From assembly GCA_016719605.1 (NCBI GenBank), contig JADJYW010000003.1:248001-312000 (forward strand): a stretch of 64,000 nucleotides of DNA, given 5' to 3'. Source of the DNA: Lewinellaceae bacterium (GTDB lineage: Bacteria > Bacteroidota > Bacteroidia > Chitinophagales > Saprospiraceae). The notes beneath the pieces were generated by a model that ran no database searches, had not been told where the DNA came from, and worked only from the letters and a program-made list of their open reading frames with translations. Each line of letters starts with the position of its first letter. Within the stretch, counting starts at the first letter, position 1. Made by a program: the position numbers and the translations under genes. Below are positions 9,701 through 20,000 of the stretch, one piece after another.

Positions 9701-10586
9701 CCAGACGACCATTGCTGCTATCGAACTGGCGGCCGGCCCGTACACAGCCACGGTTACCGATGCAAACGGTTGTTCCAACACCATATCTGCCACTGTGGGC
9801 GTCGGCAACGGAAACAACGTCTTCGCGCAGGCACAGGTGCAGGCGTTTTTGCAAGGCCCGTATGTCGGTGCCGTGCAGCTGATGCACGACAGTCTGCGCA
9901 TCAAAAATCTGATTCCATTAACCGAGCCATACACCGGTCTGATGAACTTTACGCATGTCGGTGGCGGCGGGGAACAAACTACGGTGGGCGTGTTGGCAGT
10001 GACCGGTACAGACGCCATCGTGGACTGGGTGTTTTTGGAATTGCGCAGCAGCACTACTCCGACGCAGGTACTGGCTACCCGCTCCGCCCTCGTACAGCGC
10101 GACGGCGATGTGGTGGATGTAGACGGAATTTCGCCGGTGATGTTCGGCATTCCATCCGGGCCTTCCTATTATGTGACCGTACGGCACCGGAACCACCTGG
10201 GTGTTCAACTCGGATCGGGCATCCCCTACCCCGCTTGCGAGGCCGTCCAAACCGATTTTCGAGACTTGCCACCGGAAGGATTCTACGCCTACAACGGCTT
10301 GAATCCAGCCCAGAAAATAATCACGGGTAAGTACACACTTTGGGCCGGCAACGGTCGGATAGATTACCAGTTGAAGTACAACGGCAGCAACAATGACCGC
10401 ACGGCGATCCTCGCAGTGGTGGGCTTATCCACGCCGAACGCCGTGGTGCCCGGGTACTTGCCGGCGGACTACAACCTGGACGGCGTAGTAAAATACAATG
10501 GCTCCGCCAATGACCGAAATGTGCTGCTGGGAAACGTAGGTATCACGACACCTTCGGCAATTTTGGATGATCAGGTGGCGCGGTGA
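9639..10586 (+). CDS. C-terminal segment of the M23-type giant
   Basis: Continues the SprB-like repeat of the previous segment (SITLHVTSGLAPYQYLWS, DANGCS) and then the shared C-terminal module from about 9840 to the stop. An ATG-less segment: it has no start or ribosome site of its own and is not an independent gene. The start given is where sense begins, not an initiation codon. Confidence 0.75.
   Translation, partial: ASITLHVTSGLAPYQYLWSDDQTTIAAIELAAGPYTATVTDANGCSNTISATVGVGNGNNVFAQAQVQAFLQGPYVGAVQLMHDSLRIKNLIPLTEPYTGLMNFTHVGGGGEQTTVGVLAVTGTDAIVDWVFLELRSSTTPTQVLATRSALVQRDGDVVDVDGISPVMFGIPSGPSYYVTVRHRNHLGVQLGSGIPYPACEAVQTDFRDLPPEGFYAYNGLNPAQKIITGKYTLWAGNGRIDYQLKYNGSNNDRTAILAVVGLSTPNAVVPGYLPADYNLDGVVKYNGSANDRNVLLGNVGITTPSAILDDQVAR
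9840..10586 (+). repeat. Shared C-terminal module, copy 1
   Basis: About 248 residues: LQGPYVGAVQLMHDSLR, GGGGEQTT, VDWVFLELR, QRDGDVVDVDG, VRHRNHLGVQ, then two KYNGS-NDR motifs around DYNLDGVVKYNG. It ends in DDQVAR. This is the copy most divergent in DNA from copies 2-4 over the last 200 bases, so it seems to have escaped the recent gene conversion. Confidence 0.85.
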
Positions 10587-10641
10587 GATGGAACAAAAAG
10601 CCTACTTTGCAAGCCGTTTTTACGAACCTAACCTGTAGTTC

Positions 10642-11112
10642 ATGAAAAGTCCGGAACGACACCTGCTACCTGCCCTGCCCGGTAAGGGAAACCATTTTTT
10701 TGCCACACTAACGGGCTTCTTTTTTTGTGCTTGTTCTACCTTGAGCGGGCAGGTTTTTATCGAAACATTTGAAACGGGCGGAGCGGGATGGACTATTTCC
10801 GGGATTGGTAATGCCTGGGAAATCGGAACGCCGATGTATGCCTACGGCCCGTCCTCCGCCTACGAACAGACTAACTGCGCGGGAACCAATCTCACGGGCT
10901 ATTATCCAAACAACGCCAACACCCGGCTGGTTAGCCCAACCATCCCCCTGCCCACTCTGAACGGCAACGAAAAAATCAAACTCGGCTTTTACCAGTGGTT
11001 CAATACCACGAAGCCGACTACGGGGATCCTCACGCGCCAAACCAAACCCCCAATTTGGGGCGTACGACATAGACGAACAGCCAACCTGACCACCATCCCC
11101 CGCCCACCCTGA
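10642..11112 (+). CDS. N-terminal segment of the MAM-repeat giant
   Basis: Signal segment plus the first half of a MAM-like unit (FETGGAGWTISG, GTPMYAYGPSSAYEQT, SPTIPLPTL, LGFYQWF). Sense is lost near 11010, where the sequence becomes a compressed patchwork of bits that match later units, up to about 11125. Confidence 0.7.
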   Translation: MKSPERHLLPALPGKGNHFFATLTGFFFCACSTLSGQVFIETFETGGAGWTISGIGNAWEIGTPMYAYGPSSAYEQTNCAGTNLTGYYPNNANTRLVSPTIPLPTLNGNEKIKLGFYQWFNTTKPTTGILTRQTKPPIWGVRHRRTANLTTIPRPP

Positions 11113-11182
11113 GCGGCAACGAAAAATCAAACTCGGTTTTTACCAGTGGTTCAAGACCTACGATGCAGCCGACTACGGCGAC

Positions 11183-14100
11183 GTGGAAGTGTCCGTCAAC
11201 GGCGGCTCCTGGCAAAAAATTAACCTCGATTCCTTCACCTGGGAAAGCGGCGGCTGGACGCACTACCGCGCAGATTTGTCCGCCCATGCCGGCTCCAATA
11301 TCCAGATCGCTTTTCATTTCCGATCAAATTCGGGTGGCAATTTTGAAGCCGGCTGGTACCTCGATCAGGTGAAAATCGAGGTGGACACCACCACTTACGC
11401 CCTGCCATACCTCGAAAATTTTGAGGATGGCGCCGAGGACTGGTATACAACCGTCGGCGGGTTTTCGGTCGGAACGCCGATGTACGCCTACGGCCCGTCC
11501 TCCGCCTACGAACAGACCAAATGCGCGGGAACCAACCTCGCCGGCTATTACCCAAACAACGCCAACACCCGTCTGCTCAGCCCAACCATTCCCCTGCCCA
11601 CCCTGAGCGGCAACGAAAAAATCAAACTCGGCTTTTACCAGTGGTTCAAGACCTACGATGCAGCCGACTACGGCGACGTGGAAGTGTCCGTCAACGGCGG
11701 CTCCTGGCAAAAAATTAACCTCGACTCCTTCACTCGGGAAAGTGGCGGCTGGACGCACTACCGCGCAGACCTGTCCGCCCATGCCGGCTCCAATATCCAG
11801 ATCGCTTTTCATTTTCGATCCAATTCCGGCGGCAATTTTGAAGCCGGCTGGTACCTCGATCAGGTGAAAATTGAGGTGGATACCACCACCTACGCATTAC
11901 CCTACCTCGAAGATTTTGAGGACGACGCCGAGGACTGGTACGCAACCGTCGGCGGGTTCTCGGTCGGCACACCGATGTACGCTTTTGGTCCGTCCTCCGC
12001 CTACGAACAGACCAACTGCGCGGGCACCAACCTGACAGGCGATTATCCAGGCAACGCCAACACCCGGCTGATCAGCCCAACCATACCCCTGCCCACCCTG
12101 AGCGGCAACGAAAAAATCAAACTCGGTTTTTACCAGTGGTTCAATACCTACGAAGCAGCCGACTACGGCGACGTGGAAGTATCCGTCAACGGCGGCTCCT
12201 GGCAAACAATAAATCTGGATTCCTTTACCTGGGAAAGCGGCGGCTGGACGCACTACCGCGCAGACCTGTCCGCCCATGCCGGCTCCAATATCCAGATTGC
12301 CTTTCATTTTCGATCCAATTCCGGCGGCAATTTCGAAGCCGGCTGGTACCTCGATCAGGTAAAAATTGAAGTGGATACCACCACCTACGCCCTGCCATAC
12401 CTCGAAGATTTTGAGGACAGCGCCGAGGACTGGTATGCAACCGTCGGCGGGTTCTCGGTCGGCACGCCGATGTACGCTTTTGGTCCGTCCTCCGCCTACG
12501 AACAGACCAAATGCGCAGGCACTAACCTGAAAGACGATTACCCGCGAAATGCCAACACCCGCCTGCTCAGCCCAACCATTCCCCTGCCCACCCTGAGCGG
12601 CAACGAAAAAATCAAACTCGGCTTTTACCAGTGGTTCAATACCCACGACGCGGCCGACTACGGCGATGTGGAAGTGTCCGTCAACGGCGGCTCCTGGCAA
12701 AAAATAAACCTCGACTCCTTCACCTGGGAAAGCGGCGGCTGGACACACTACCGCGCAGATTTGTCGGCTCATGCCGGCTCCAATATCCAGATCGCCTTTC
12801 ATTTTCGATCCAATTCCGGCGGCAATTTCGAAGCCGGCTGGTACCTCGATCAGGTAAAAATCGAGTTGGACACCACTACTTACGCCCTGCCATACCTTGA
12901 AAATTTTGAAGACGGCGCCGAGGATTGGTACGCAACTATCGGCGGGTTCTCGGTCGGCACGCCGATGTACGCTTTTGGCCCGTCCTCCGCCTACGAACAG
13001 ACCGGGTGCGCGGGTACTAATTTGAAAGACGATTACCCGCGAAATGCCAACACCCGCCTGATCAGCCCAACCATTCCCCTGCCCACCCTGAGCGGCAACG
13101 AAAAAATCAAACTCGGCTTTTACCAGTGGTTCAAGACCTACGAAGCGGCCGACTACGGCGATGTGGAAGTATCCGTCAACGGCGGCTCCTGGCAAAAAAT
13201 TAACCTCGACTCCTTCACCCGGGAAAGTGGCGGCTGGACGCACTACCGCGCAGATTTGTCCGCCCATGCCGGCTCCAATATCCAGATCGCTTTTCATTTT
13301 CGATCCAATTCCGGCGGCAATTTTGAAGCCGGCTGGTACCTCGATCAGGTAAAAATTGAACTGGATACCACCACCTACGCCCTGCCCTACCTCGAAGATT
13401 TTGAGGATGGCGCCGAGGACTGGTACGCCGGGAGAGGTGTCTGGCAAGTTGGGGCGCCTGCTTATTTTTCCGGCCCGAGTGCGGCACATTCGCCAACCAA
13501 ATGCATCGGCACGGTACTGAACGGCACATATCCGAACAACGCTCATAGTCGGTTTATCAGCCCCGATTTTTTTCTGGATGCCGATACGCTTAACAATTCC
13601 CCCCGGCTTGTCTTTTGGCACTGGCACAAAATTGCCGTCGGCGATACAGGCCGTGTTCAGATATCGCTGGATGGTGGCCCCTGGCAAACTATTTCGCCAA
13701 CCTATACCGGCAATAAAGCCAACTGGTCGCCGGATTCCGTCTCCCTAACACCTTACGTTGGGCACGACATCCGGATAGCCTTTTTATTCGAATCGAATAC
13801 CGGCGGCGCCGATGCCGGATGGTATGTAGATGACCTTGACTTTCAGGGCATTTGCCAGTCATCTGTCGCGGCAATATCCGGCAACCCCGTTATTTGCTCG
13901 GGGCAATCCACCACATTGACGGCCACGGGAGGGGCGACTTACGCCTGGAGCACGGGGGCAACTACCGCCGCCATTACGGTTGATGTTCCGGATGCCTATT
14001 CCGTTACGGTGACAAGCGCTGCCGGCTGCACGGCTACCGGTAGCGCAGTGGTCACTGCAGCCTCCAGCCCTATCGCCGTAGCCGGTTCCGACACGAGTAT

Positions 14101-15292
14101 CTGCCAGGTACAAAGCATTGTGCTGACGGCCTCCGGAGGCGAAACCTACCACTGGAGTACAGGAGCCACAACCGCCGGCATTCTGATTTCTCCCGGTAGT
14201 TCAAGTACATACTCCGTAACGGTTACGAATGCATCCGGCTGTTCGGATGTGGACGAGGTGTCGGTCGTGGTAAACATCATTGCGCTGACGGGCAATGTTT
14301 CACCGGCCAATGCCTGCCAAGGGACTGCGCGCGTCCTCTCCGTAACGCCGGTTTCCGGTCTTGCGCCCTACCAGTACGAATGGACACAGGGGTTGAGCAA
14401 CGAACCCATGCAAACGGTGTCGCCGTCATCCAGTACGACCTACCAGGTGACGGTCACAGATGCAGGGAATTGTACGGCAACCACCAGCCTGAGCGTACCC
14501 GTTTGGAGCAATCCGATAGCAGCGTCCTCCAACTCGCCGGTTTGCCCCTTTGCGCCGGTTACACTTTCCCTGAGTTATCCGCTCATTTCCGGCCAATGGT
14601 CTACGGGCGCTACTTCGCAATCTATCGTAGCAAGCGCCGCGAGCAATACTGTTTTTACGGTAAACGGCGTGGATGCCAACAGCTGCGCTGTAGCCGACAC
14701 GTTTCTGTTGCAGGTTTTTAATATCCCTCCGCTTGGCGCATTTGGCAGTCGCTCGCCTTTGGACAGTTCCATCAACGTGCTGCCGAAACCGACACATTTT
14801 TCCTGGTCGCCTGTTGTAAATGCAGACCAATACGAGCTGTTTGTTTGGAAATCCAATGAATCGCGCTCCGCCTCGGAAACAGTAGCCAACCTGCAAAGTT
14901 TTCAGGCAGATGTACTCCTCGCCTACAATACGCCGTACAACTGGCAGTTGAAAGCCATAAAAAGTTGCCAGGAAATCTGGAGCGATACCCTGACTTTTAT
15001 GACCTCTGATTTGCCCGACCTGACCCTCCCGGCGTTTACGACTCCCATGGCAAGCGATTATGGGCAAACCATCAGCCTGAGTTGGGTGGTAAAGAACACC
15101 GGCAATGCAGGCACCGGCGCCGCAACCTGGAAGGACAATGTGTGGCTTTCGGCGGATACCATAGTTGGTGGCGCCGATGTTTACTGGGCGCTTTCGGCAA
15201 TGTCAGCTATCTCAATCCCGGCACCTCCTACACGCAGACCAGGGATATTATACTGCCTTTGGGTGCATTCGGCGTGCACCATCTACTGGTAG
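11183..15292 (+). CDS. MAM-repeat and Ig-like segment of the giant
   Basis: Sense enters this frame about 11126. It contains the second half of the damaged first unit, four near-identical 165-residue MAM-like units, and a divergent last unit (13361-13858, ending DAGWYVDDLDFQG). The fold is the jelly-roll seen after immune-inhibitor-A-type and meprin/A5/mu domains: E-x-F-E-x-G-x-x-G-W at the start, W-x-x-G-x-P, S-P-x-I, DLSxHAGxxIQIAFHF, GWYLDQVKI. Such domains bind glycans or mediate adhesion. PKD/Ig-like domains and an FN3-like domain follow, and the first CARDB repeat begins at 15015. The frame breaks at about 15180, where restoring one T gives GGADVLLGAFGNVSYLN. The reading then passes through the first-position frame from 15183 to 15398 before returning. 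Confidence 0.8.
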   Translation: MEVSVNGGSWQKINLDSFTWESGGWTHYRADLSAHAGSNIQIAFHFRSNSGGNFEAGWYLDQVKIEVDTTTYALPYLENFEDGAEDWYTTVGGFSVGTPMYAYGPSSAYEQTKCAGTNLAGYYPNNANTRLLSPTIPLPTLSGNEKIKLGFYQWFKTYDAADYGDVEVSVNGGSWQKINLDSFTRESGGWTHYRADLSAHAGSNIQIAFHFRSNSGGNFEAGWYLDQVKIEVDTTTYALPYLEDFEDDAEDWYATVGGFSVGTPMYAFGPSSAYEQTNCAGTNLTGDYPGNANTRLISPTIPLPTLSGNEKIKLGFYQWFNTYEAADYGDVEVSVNGGSWQTINLDSFTWESGGWTHYRADLSAHAGSNIQIAFHFRSNSGGNFEAGWYLDQVKIEVDTTTYALPYLEDFEDSAEDWYATVGGFSVGTPMYAFGPSSAYEQTKCAGTNLKDDYPRNANTRLLSPTIPLPTLSGNEKIKLGFYQWFNTHDAADYGDVEVSVNGGSWQKINLDSFTWESGGWTHYRADLSAHAGSNIQIAFHFRSNSGGNFEAGWYLDQVKIELDTTTYALPYLENFEDGAEDWYATIGGFSVGTPMYAFGPSSAYEQTGCAGTNLKDDYPRNANTRLISPTIPLPTLSGNEKIKLGFYQWFKTYEAADYGDVEVSVNGGSWQKINLDSFTRESGGWTHYRADLSAHAGSNIQIAFHFRSNSGGNFEAGWYLDQVKIELDTTTYALPYLEDFEDGAEDWYAGRGVWQVGAPAYFSGPSAAHSPTKCIGTVLNGTYPNNAHSRFISPDFFLDADTLNNSPRLVFWHWHKIAVGDTGRVQISLDGGPWQTISPTYTGNKANWSPDSVSLTPYVGHDIRIAFLFESNTGGADAGWYVDDLDFQGICQSSVAAISGNPVICSGQSTTLTATGGATYAWSTGATTAAITVDVPDAYSVTVTSAAGCTATGSAVVTAASSPIAVAGSDTSICQVQSIVLTASGGETYHWSTGATTAGILISPGSSSTYSVTVTNASGCSDVDEVSVVVNIIALTGNVSPANACQGTARVLSVTPVSGLAPYQYEWTQGLSNEPMQTVSPSSSTTYQVTVTDAGNCTATTSLSVPVWSNPIAASSNSPVCPFAPVTLSLSYPLISGQWSTGATSQSIVASAASNTVFTVNGVDANSCAVADTFLLQVFNIPPLGAFGSRSPLDSSINVLPKPTHFSWSPVVNADQYELFVWKSNESRSASETVANLQSFQADVLLAYNTPYNWQLKAIKSCQEIWSDTLTFMTSDLPDLTLPAFTTPMASDYGQTISLSWVVKNTGNAGTGAATWKDNVWLSADTIVGGADVYWALSAMSAISIPAPPTRRPGILYCLWVHSACTIYW
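11381..13360 (+). repeat. Four tandem 495-bp MAM-domain repeats
   Basis: Unit boundaries by the GTGGAxACCACCAC junction are 11381, 11876, 12371 and 12866, with the divergent unit starting 13361. The spacing is exactly 495 bases (165 codons) each time, with no indels. Units differ by scattered, mostly silent changes, so they arose by recent in-frame tandem duplication or are kept alike by conversion. Copy number is likely unstable. Confidence 0.95.
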
Positions 15293-15394
15293 AAACAGGA
15301 TATAATATCCAGGAAGCAACCAAGACCAACAACGTAGTGCATTTGCCGCTGACCATTACGATCCCTCCCCTGCCGGATTTGCAGGTAGAGGCCG

Positions 15395-17092
15395 TTGGGG
15401 GCGCCGACCGCCGCTTTCGGCGGCGACTTGATCACCGTGACCTGGTCGGTAAAAAACCACGGTACACTTGCTGCTTTGCGCGACTGGCGGGATCATATCT
15501 ACTTATCCCCGGAAGAAGATTTTGATTTGCAGGACGCTACCCTGCTCGGCACAGTCCAATTCAAAAACATTCCGCCGCTCAACTTGAAACCGGACAGCAC
15601 CTATACCGCCTCCGGCAATGTGCGGTTGCCTTACACGACTTTTGGGACAAAGTGGATATATATAGTTACAGACGGCGCCAACGAGGAACTCGAATTGCTG
15701 GAGCAAAACAATGTCCGGAGCACCGGCATGCCTGTCCAGATCGCTTTGCTGCCGCCGCCCGATCTGGAACCGGTTTCGTTAAACATACCTGCAAGCACAT
15801 CTTCCGGGCAGGGTATCCCGGCAACATTTACCGTCAACAACAACGGAGCCGCCAGTTACCCAAACCAGAGCGCCTGGACAGACAAAATTTACCTGTCCAC
15901 CGCGCCATACTTCGACACGGCGGCTATCCCGATTGGACAAAAGTACCACTTCGGCGGCGTTCCGGCTGCCGGCAGCTACCAGGCGTCGGCCGACTGTAAA
16001 ATTCCGAACGGTGTGCAGGGCGATTACTACGTCTATGTGCAGGCCGATGCCGGCAACAAGGTCTTCGAGTACAATTTTGAAAACAACAATGTATTCCGAA
16101 GCGCAGATGTCCTGCCAATTACTCTGACGCCCTACCCGGATGTCGTGGTTACGTCCGTCGTCCCTTCCGACCTGATGCTGACCGAACAACAACCGTTCTC
16201 GCTTGCCTGGACGACCACCAACCAAGGACCCGCGGCTACCGAACAAGCCTTCCGCGAGACGGTTTACATGAGTCCCTCGCCGGTCTGGCCGGGGAGTAGC
16301 GGCAATGTCTCCCTAGGTTCGTTTACCCGTGCAGACAACCTGCTTCCGGGCGATTCGGTTATACGTTCGAGCAGTTTTATTATGCCAAATGTCCATGGAA
16401 ATACCTGGTATTTTTATGTCATCACCGATAGCGATAATAGTCTGTACGAGTATACTTTTGAAAACAACAACAGTACACGGTCGGAGCAGGCTGTGACCGT
16501 CGTGCAGCAATACGCGGATTTGGAAATCACGCAATTTAATGCCCCGTCGAGCGGCAACAGTGGTGCCACGGTAACGCTGAACTGGCAGGTAGCCAACAAC
16601 GGCGACGTGCCGACCGGAACCGGCTACTGGACGGATGCCGTTTATCTTTCTGCGGACGCCACCCTGAGCGGCAGCGACTGGCAGTTGGGCAATCTGGAGC
16701 ATAGCGGCGTGTTGCTACCCGGAACGAATTATTCAGCCTCCAAAACGGTAACCCTGCCCAACGGACTAAGCGGCAATTTTTACCTCCTGCTGGACGTAGC
16801 CCACAACCTGAGCGGGTCGGTGAATGATCCGGACGATACCAATGATTTTGCGGTTTTTCCGGTCACAATAAACCTTTCCCCTGCCCCCGACCTGATCGTC
16901 ACCCAGCTCTCCCTGGCCTCGCCGGTGTATGCCGGACAGTCGGTCTATGCGCATTTTACGGTCAAAAACATCGGAAACGGCGCGCTCACCGGGCAACAAA
17001 TTTCGGACCGGGTGTTTTTCGGCAACGCGCCTTCCCTTGCCGGCGTAAAAGGTATCGGATTTGCACCAGTCGCGCACAATCGCACCCGATGA
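15395..17092 (+). CDS. CARDB-repeat segment of the MAM-type giant
   Basis: Holds CARDB repeats 2-6 (starts DLQVEAVGAPTAAF, DLEPVSLNIPAS, DVVVTSVVPSD, DLEITQFNAPSS, DLIVTQLSLASP). It enters from the previous frame through a G-run at 15398-15402 that has one G too many compared with the paralogous site at 27693. Sense leaves near 17055 (GIGF|HQSRTIAPDE). It lines up repeat by repeat with 27660-29390. Confidence 0.75.
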   Translation: MGAPTAAFGGDLITVTWSVKNHGTLAALRDWRDHIYLSPEEDFDLQDATLLGTVQFKNIPPLNLKPDSTYTASGNVRLPYTTFGTKWIYIVTDGANEELELLEQNNVRSTGMPVQIALLPPPDLEPVSLNIPASTSSGQGIPATFTVNNNGAASYPNQSAWTDKIYLSTAPYFDTAAIPIGQKYHFGGVPAAGSYQASADCKIPNGVQGDYYVYVQADAGNKVFEYNFENNNVFRSADVLPITLTPYPDVVVTSVVPSDLMLTEQQPFSLAWTTTNQGPAATEQAFRETVYMSPSPVWPGSSGNVSLGSFTRADNLLPGDSVIRSSSFIMPNVHGNTWYFYVITDSDNSLYEYTFENNNSTRSEQAVTVVQQYADLEITQFNAPSSGNSGATVTLNWQVANNGDVPTGTGYWTDAVYLSADATLSGSDWQLGNLEHSGVLLPGTNYSASKTVTLPNGLSGNFYLLLDVAHNLSGSVNDPDDTNDFAVFPVTINLSPAPDLIVTQLSLASPVYAGQSVYAHFTVKNIGNGALTGQQISDRVFFGNAPSLAGVKGIGFAPVAHNRTR

Positions 17093-20000
17093 AACGTATT
17101 CCGACAGCGCCCGGATAACGATCCCCGCTTATGCCAATGGTTTCTATTACCTGCTTTTGCGCACCGACAATACCGAGGCAGTGTATGAACACAATGGCGA
17201 AAACAATAACATCTATGGCGGCCCCGGCACTACGGTAATTTTTCAGGTATTGCCGTTGGAGTTGTTTGCCGGCAACCTCGTCATCACGGAGGTAATTGCG
17301 CCGGACAGCGCTTTTCTGGGCGACCCGGCTACTATTGAGTTTCAGATAAAAAACACAGGCGACACGCTCGTGCACGGCAACGTGCGCAATGCGACCTACC
17401 TCTCTGCCGACATGAATTTCAACGGAGCGGTTGACCGGCTGCAGGGCCTTGATAATACCGTTGTTGCACTACCCGGCGGGGCCTCCGTACTCCGGTCGGT
17501 AACAGCGCCGCTTTTAACAGACAGCGCCGGGAATTACCACGCCCTGGCCCGGACGAATATCCTGGCCAGTGCCCTGGAAAATACTCTTTCAGACAACCTG
17601 ACCTTCCGCGGAACACCCACTTTTGTAGACGCCCGTCCGCTGACACCGGATGTTCCCGAAGTAACCGCGCTGCATGTTGGCGACTATGATTACTACAAAT
17701 TTACGGTCGGCACGGGGCAGGATGTGCTGGTCACCCTGCGAAATCTGGATAATGCGCCGAACAACGGGCATCTGTTCGTTCGTCGTGCACAGGCGCCAAC
17801 GGCTGCCGATTATACTTTTACTGATGACGCCGCCGACGGCACCCGCACGGTGTTGCTTCCGAATGCTCCGGCCGGCACATACTATGTGCTGGCACAGGTA
17901 TCGCCTCCTTTCATCGGTATGCCGAATTCGGAAATACTGGTGCGTGCGCTGCCCTTTTCTATTGTGAGCGTATCGCCAAGTCAGGTAGGGCAAGGCGTCG
18001 TGACGACTACAATTACCGGCGCCGGTTTTCGGGACACAACACTGGTGCAATTGCGGCAGGGGGGTGTCGTGCAGGCAACAGGAACAATCGTTGAGCGGCT
18101 CAGCAGTATGAAAATGGATGTGCGGTGGGATTTGAGCAATGTGGCGGTGGGGGTGTATGATTTGGTGGTCGTCAATCCGGAGGGCGTAGCGGAGTTGGTA
18201 AGCGGCGTGACCGTGGAGCCGGCAGAAGCACCGAGCCTCCGGGTGGTCAGAAATTTACCCGAGACCATGCGGGTCGGGCGTACTGCTGTCTGGTCGTATG
18301 CTTTTGTAAACACCGGCAATCTGGATATCCAGATTGCAGAAATGTTTGCCTTGCTGCCATCGGAAATTGCTATTTCATCGTTGCATAAAACTGCGAATAT
18401 CAAAACGTTGCCCGAGTTGTTCGACACGACCGCTATCGGCTCGAATCCAGTTGAAGAACGGGACGGCTGGAACCGGATCATGCTGATGATGAAGAATGTC
18501 CAGCCGGGAGAACAAGGCATCTTGTCGTTCGAGGTGAGCGATTTTTCCCGGGGTTTTATTTCCACATTTGTGGAAGCCGTACCGTACACGAAGACGCAAT
18601 TTATCCTCAAACAAGCATACCTGTATGAACAGCAGCGCCAATCTGTTTTGCAGTATGGAACCGTCCCCGAAATACTGGAAATCGCTTCCGATCCGGCGTT
18701 GTGGCGCCAAACGATGTTCCTGCCGTTTCTCGCCAACGCATTTCTCGACACGACAGATTTCGCAGGCGTGGATTATCTGGATGGTTTATTTACGTTCGAT
18801 CCGGGAAGCAGCCCGGGTATTGCCAATTATCCGGATGCCGTATTCGGTCCGGGTCAGACGTATCTCTGGGAGATCAACCTGGACGCTGCACAGGGTGGCC
18901 GGGCAGGCGCTGACCGCGGCTGGGACCTAGTTAAAATGACAGGCACACTAAATATCACCGCCACCAGCACGGACAAGTTCACCATTTTTATCCTTCCGAA
19001 AAATGCCTGCACAGACTTTGCCGATTACCTCACGACCTGGGAACCCTGGCGCGATTACTCCTGGCCCATTGCCATTGCCGACGGGGGTATAACCGGTTTT
19101 GACCCGAATAAATTTGAACTGGTTGATTCTGCATTTTTCAATAGAAACAGCCCTTACGGCGGGCATTTTCAATTAGAACTTTCCGGAAACGGAGACACCC
19201 TGTCGCTCCATTTTGTACACCGGCCGCTGTCGGCTTGTGAAAATGGCTACCCCGGCGGACGCGGGAGTTGCGGCTATCCGGGTGGCCGGGGTGGCCGGGG
19301 AGCTAATTGCAATGTAGTGGGCGGGCCGGGTGGCGACGGTGGTCCGGGCGGCGAAGGTGAAGACGGGAATGGTGGCGATGGCGGCGACGGCGGCGACGGC
19401 GGCGACGGCGGCGAAGATGCCGATGGCGGCAATGGTGGCGACGGCGGAGATGCCAATGGCGACGGCAAAAAAGGCGGCGACGGCGGCGATGGTGGCGACG
19501 GCGGTGCAGACGACGGCAACGGCGGCACAGGCGGTGACGGCGGCGACGGCAACAATGGCACTGGTGATAACCCCGGAAACGACGGGGGCAGAGGTGGAAA
19601 AGGCGGCGATGGCGCCACGAATGGCGATGGCGGACCGGCCGGCGATGGTGGCAATGCCGGTGACGGCGGACCGGAAGGTGGCGGAAGTGGAACGCCCGGC
19701 GAGGGCGGTGTTGGCGGCACGGGAGGCAGCGGTGGCGGTAGCGCCGGCGCCAATGGTGCCACCGGCGGCAGCGGCACGCCAGGCGGCGGAAATTCCGGTG
19801 GAAATCCGCCCGCCCCGCCCCCGCTACCAGATTGCCGGGGGGATTCACCAATTGACCTCAGGTGTTTGTGCAAGCAGGCTGTTGCAGGCGGCAAATGTGC
19901 TTTTTCTGCAGTTGATTGTGGCTTAGGGCTTGCGGCTTGCACGGGTACTGTTTATCTCGGACCAATATCTATTCCATGTTGGGTTTATGTCGGTGGAAAA

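Larger units (their letters stand above)
6016..10586 (+). pseudogene. Giant secreted protein with N-terminal M23 peptidase-like domain (3 frameshifts)
   Basis: One ancestral gene of about 1,520 codons read in frames 1-0-2-0. It starts MTMKQTNNISG with a hydrophobic core, and the signal peptide finishes in the next frame (VFLPAQDVLAQ). The breaks lie near 6066 (one G lost), 6650 (one A lost: IIYG|NVPAS) and 9640 (one T gained: DMDG|SITL). Domains in order: a short FN3-like region; a LytM/M23-like domain with HEGMD (near 6466) and GASHTHCH (near 6735), which carry the H-x3-D and H-x-H zinc ligands of that family; a long region of unknown fold; SprB-like repeats; a CxRDPNDMIGP beta-sandwich; an FN3-like domain; another SprB-like repeat; and the shared C-terminal module. 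M23 enzymes cut peptidoglycan or Gly-rich peptides. Whether this one is active is unknown. Confidence 0.7.

Noticed and set aside
11897..13687. 596-codon minus-strand open frame
   Set aside because: Repeats with the 495-base period of the MAM units on the other strand and has no protein character of its own.
19240..19815. RTX calcium-binding repeats
   Set aside because: GGDGG blocks look similar, but the nonapeptide GGxGxDxUx with its hydrophobic place is not repeated.
19274..19942. Long minus-strand open frame coding a proline-rich protein
   Set aside because: It is the complement of the GGx tract: GGN codons read backwards as Pro-rich text. No start context, no domain, and the plus strand is clearly coding.
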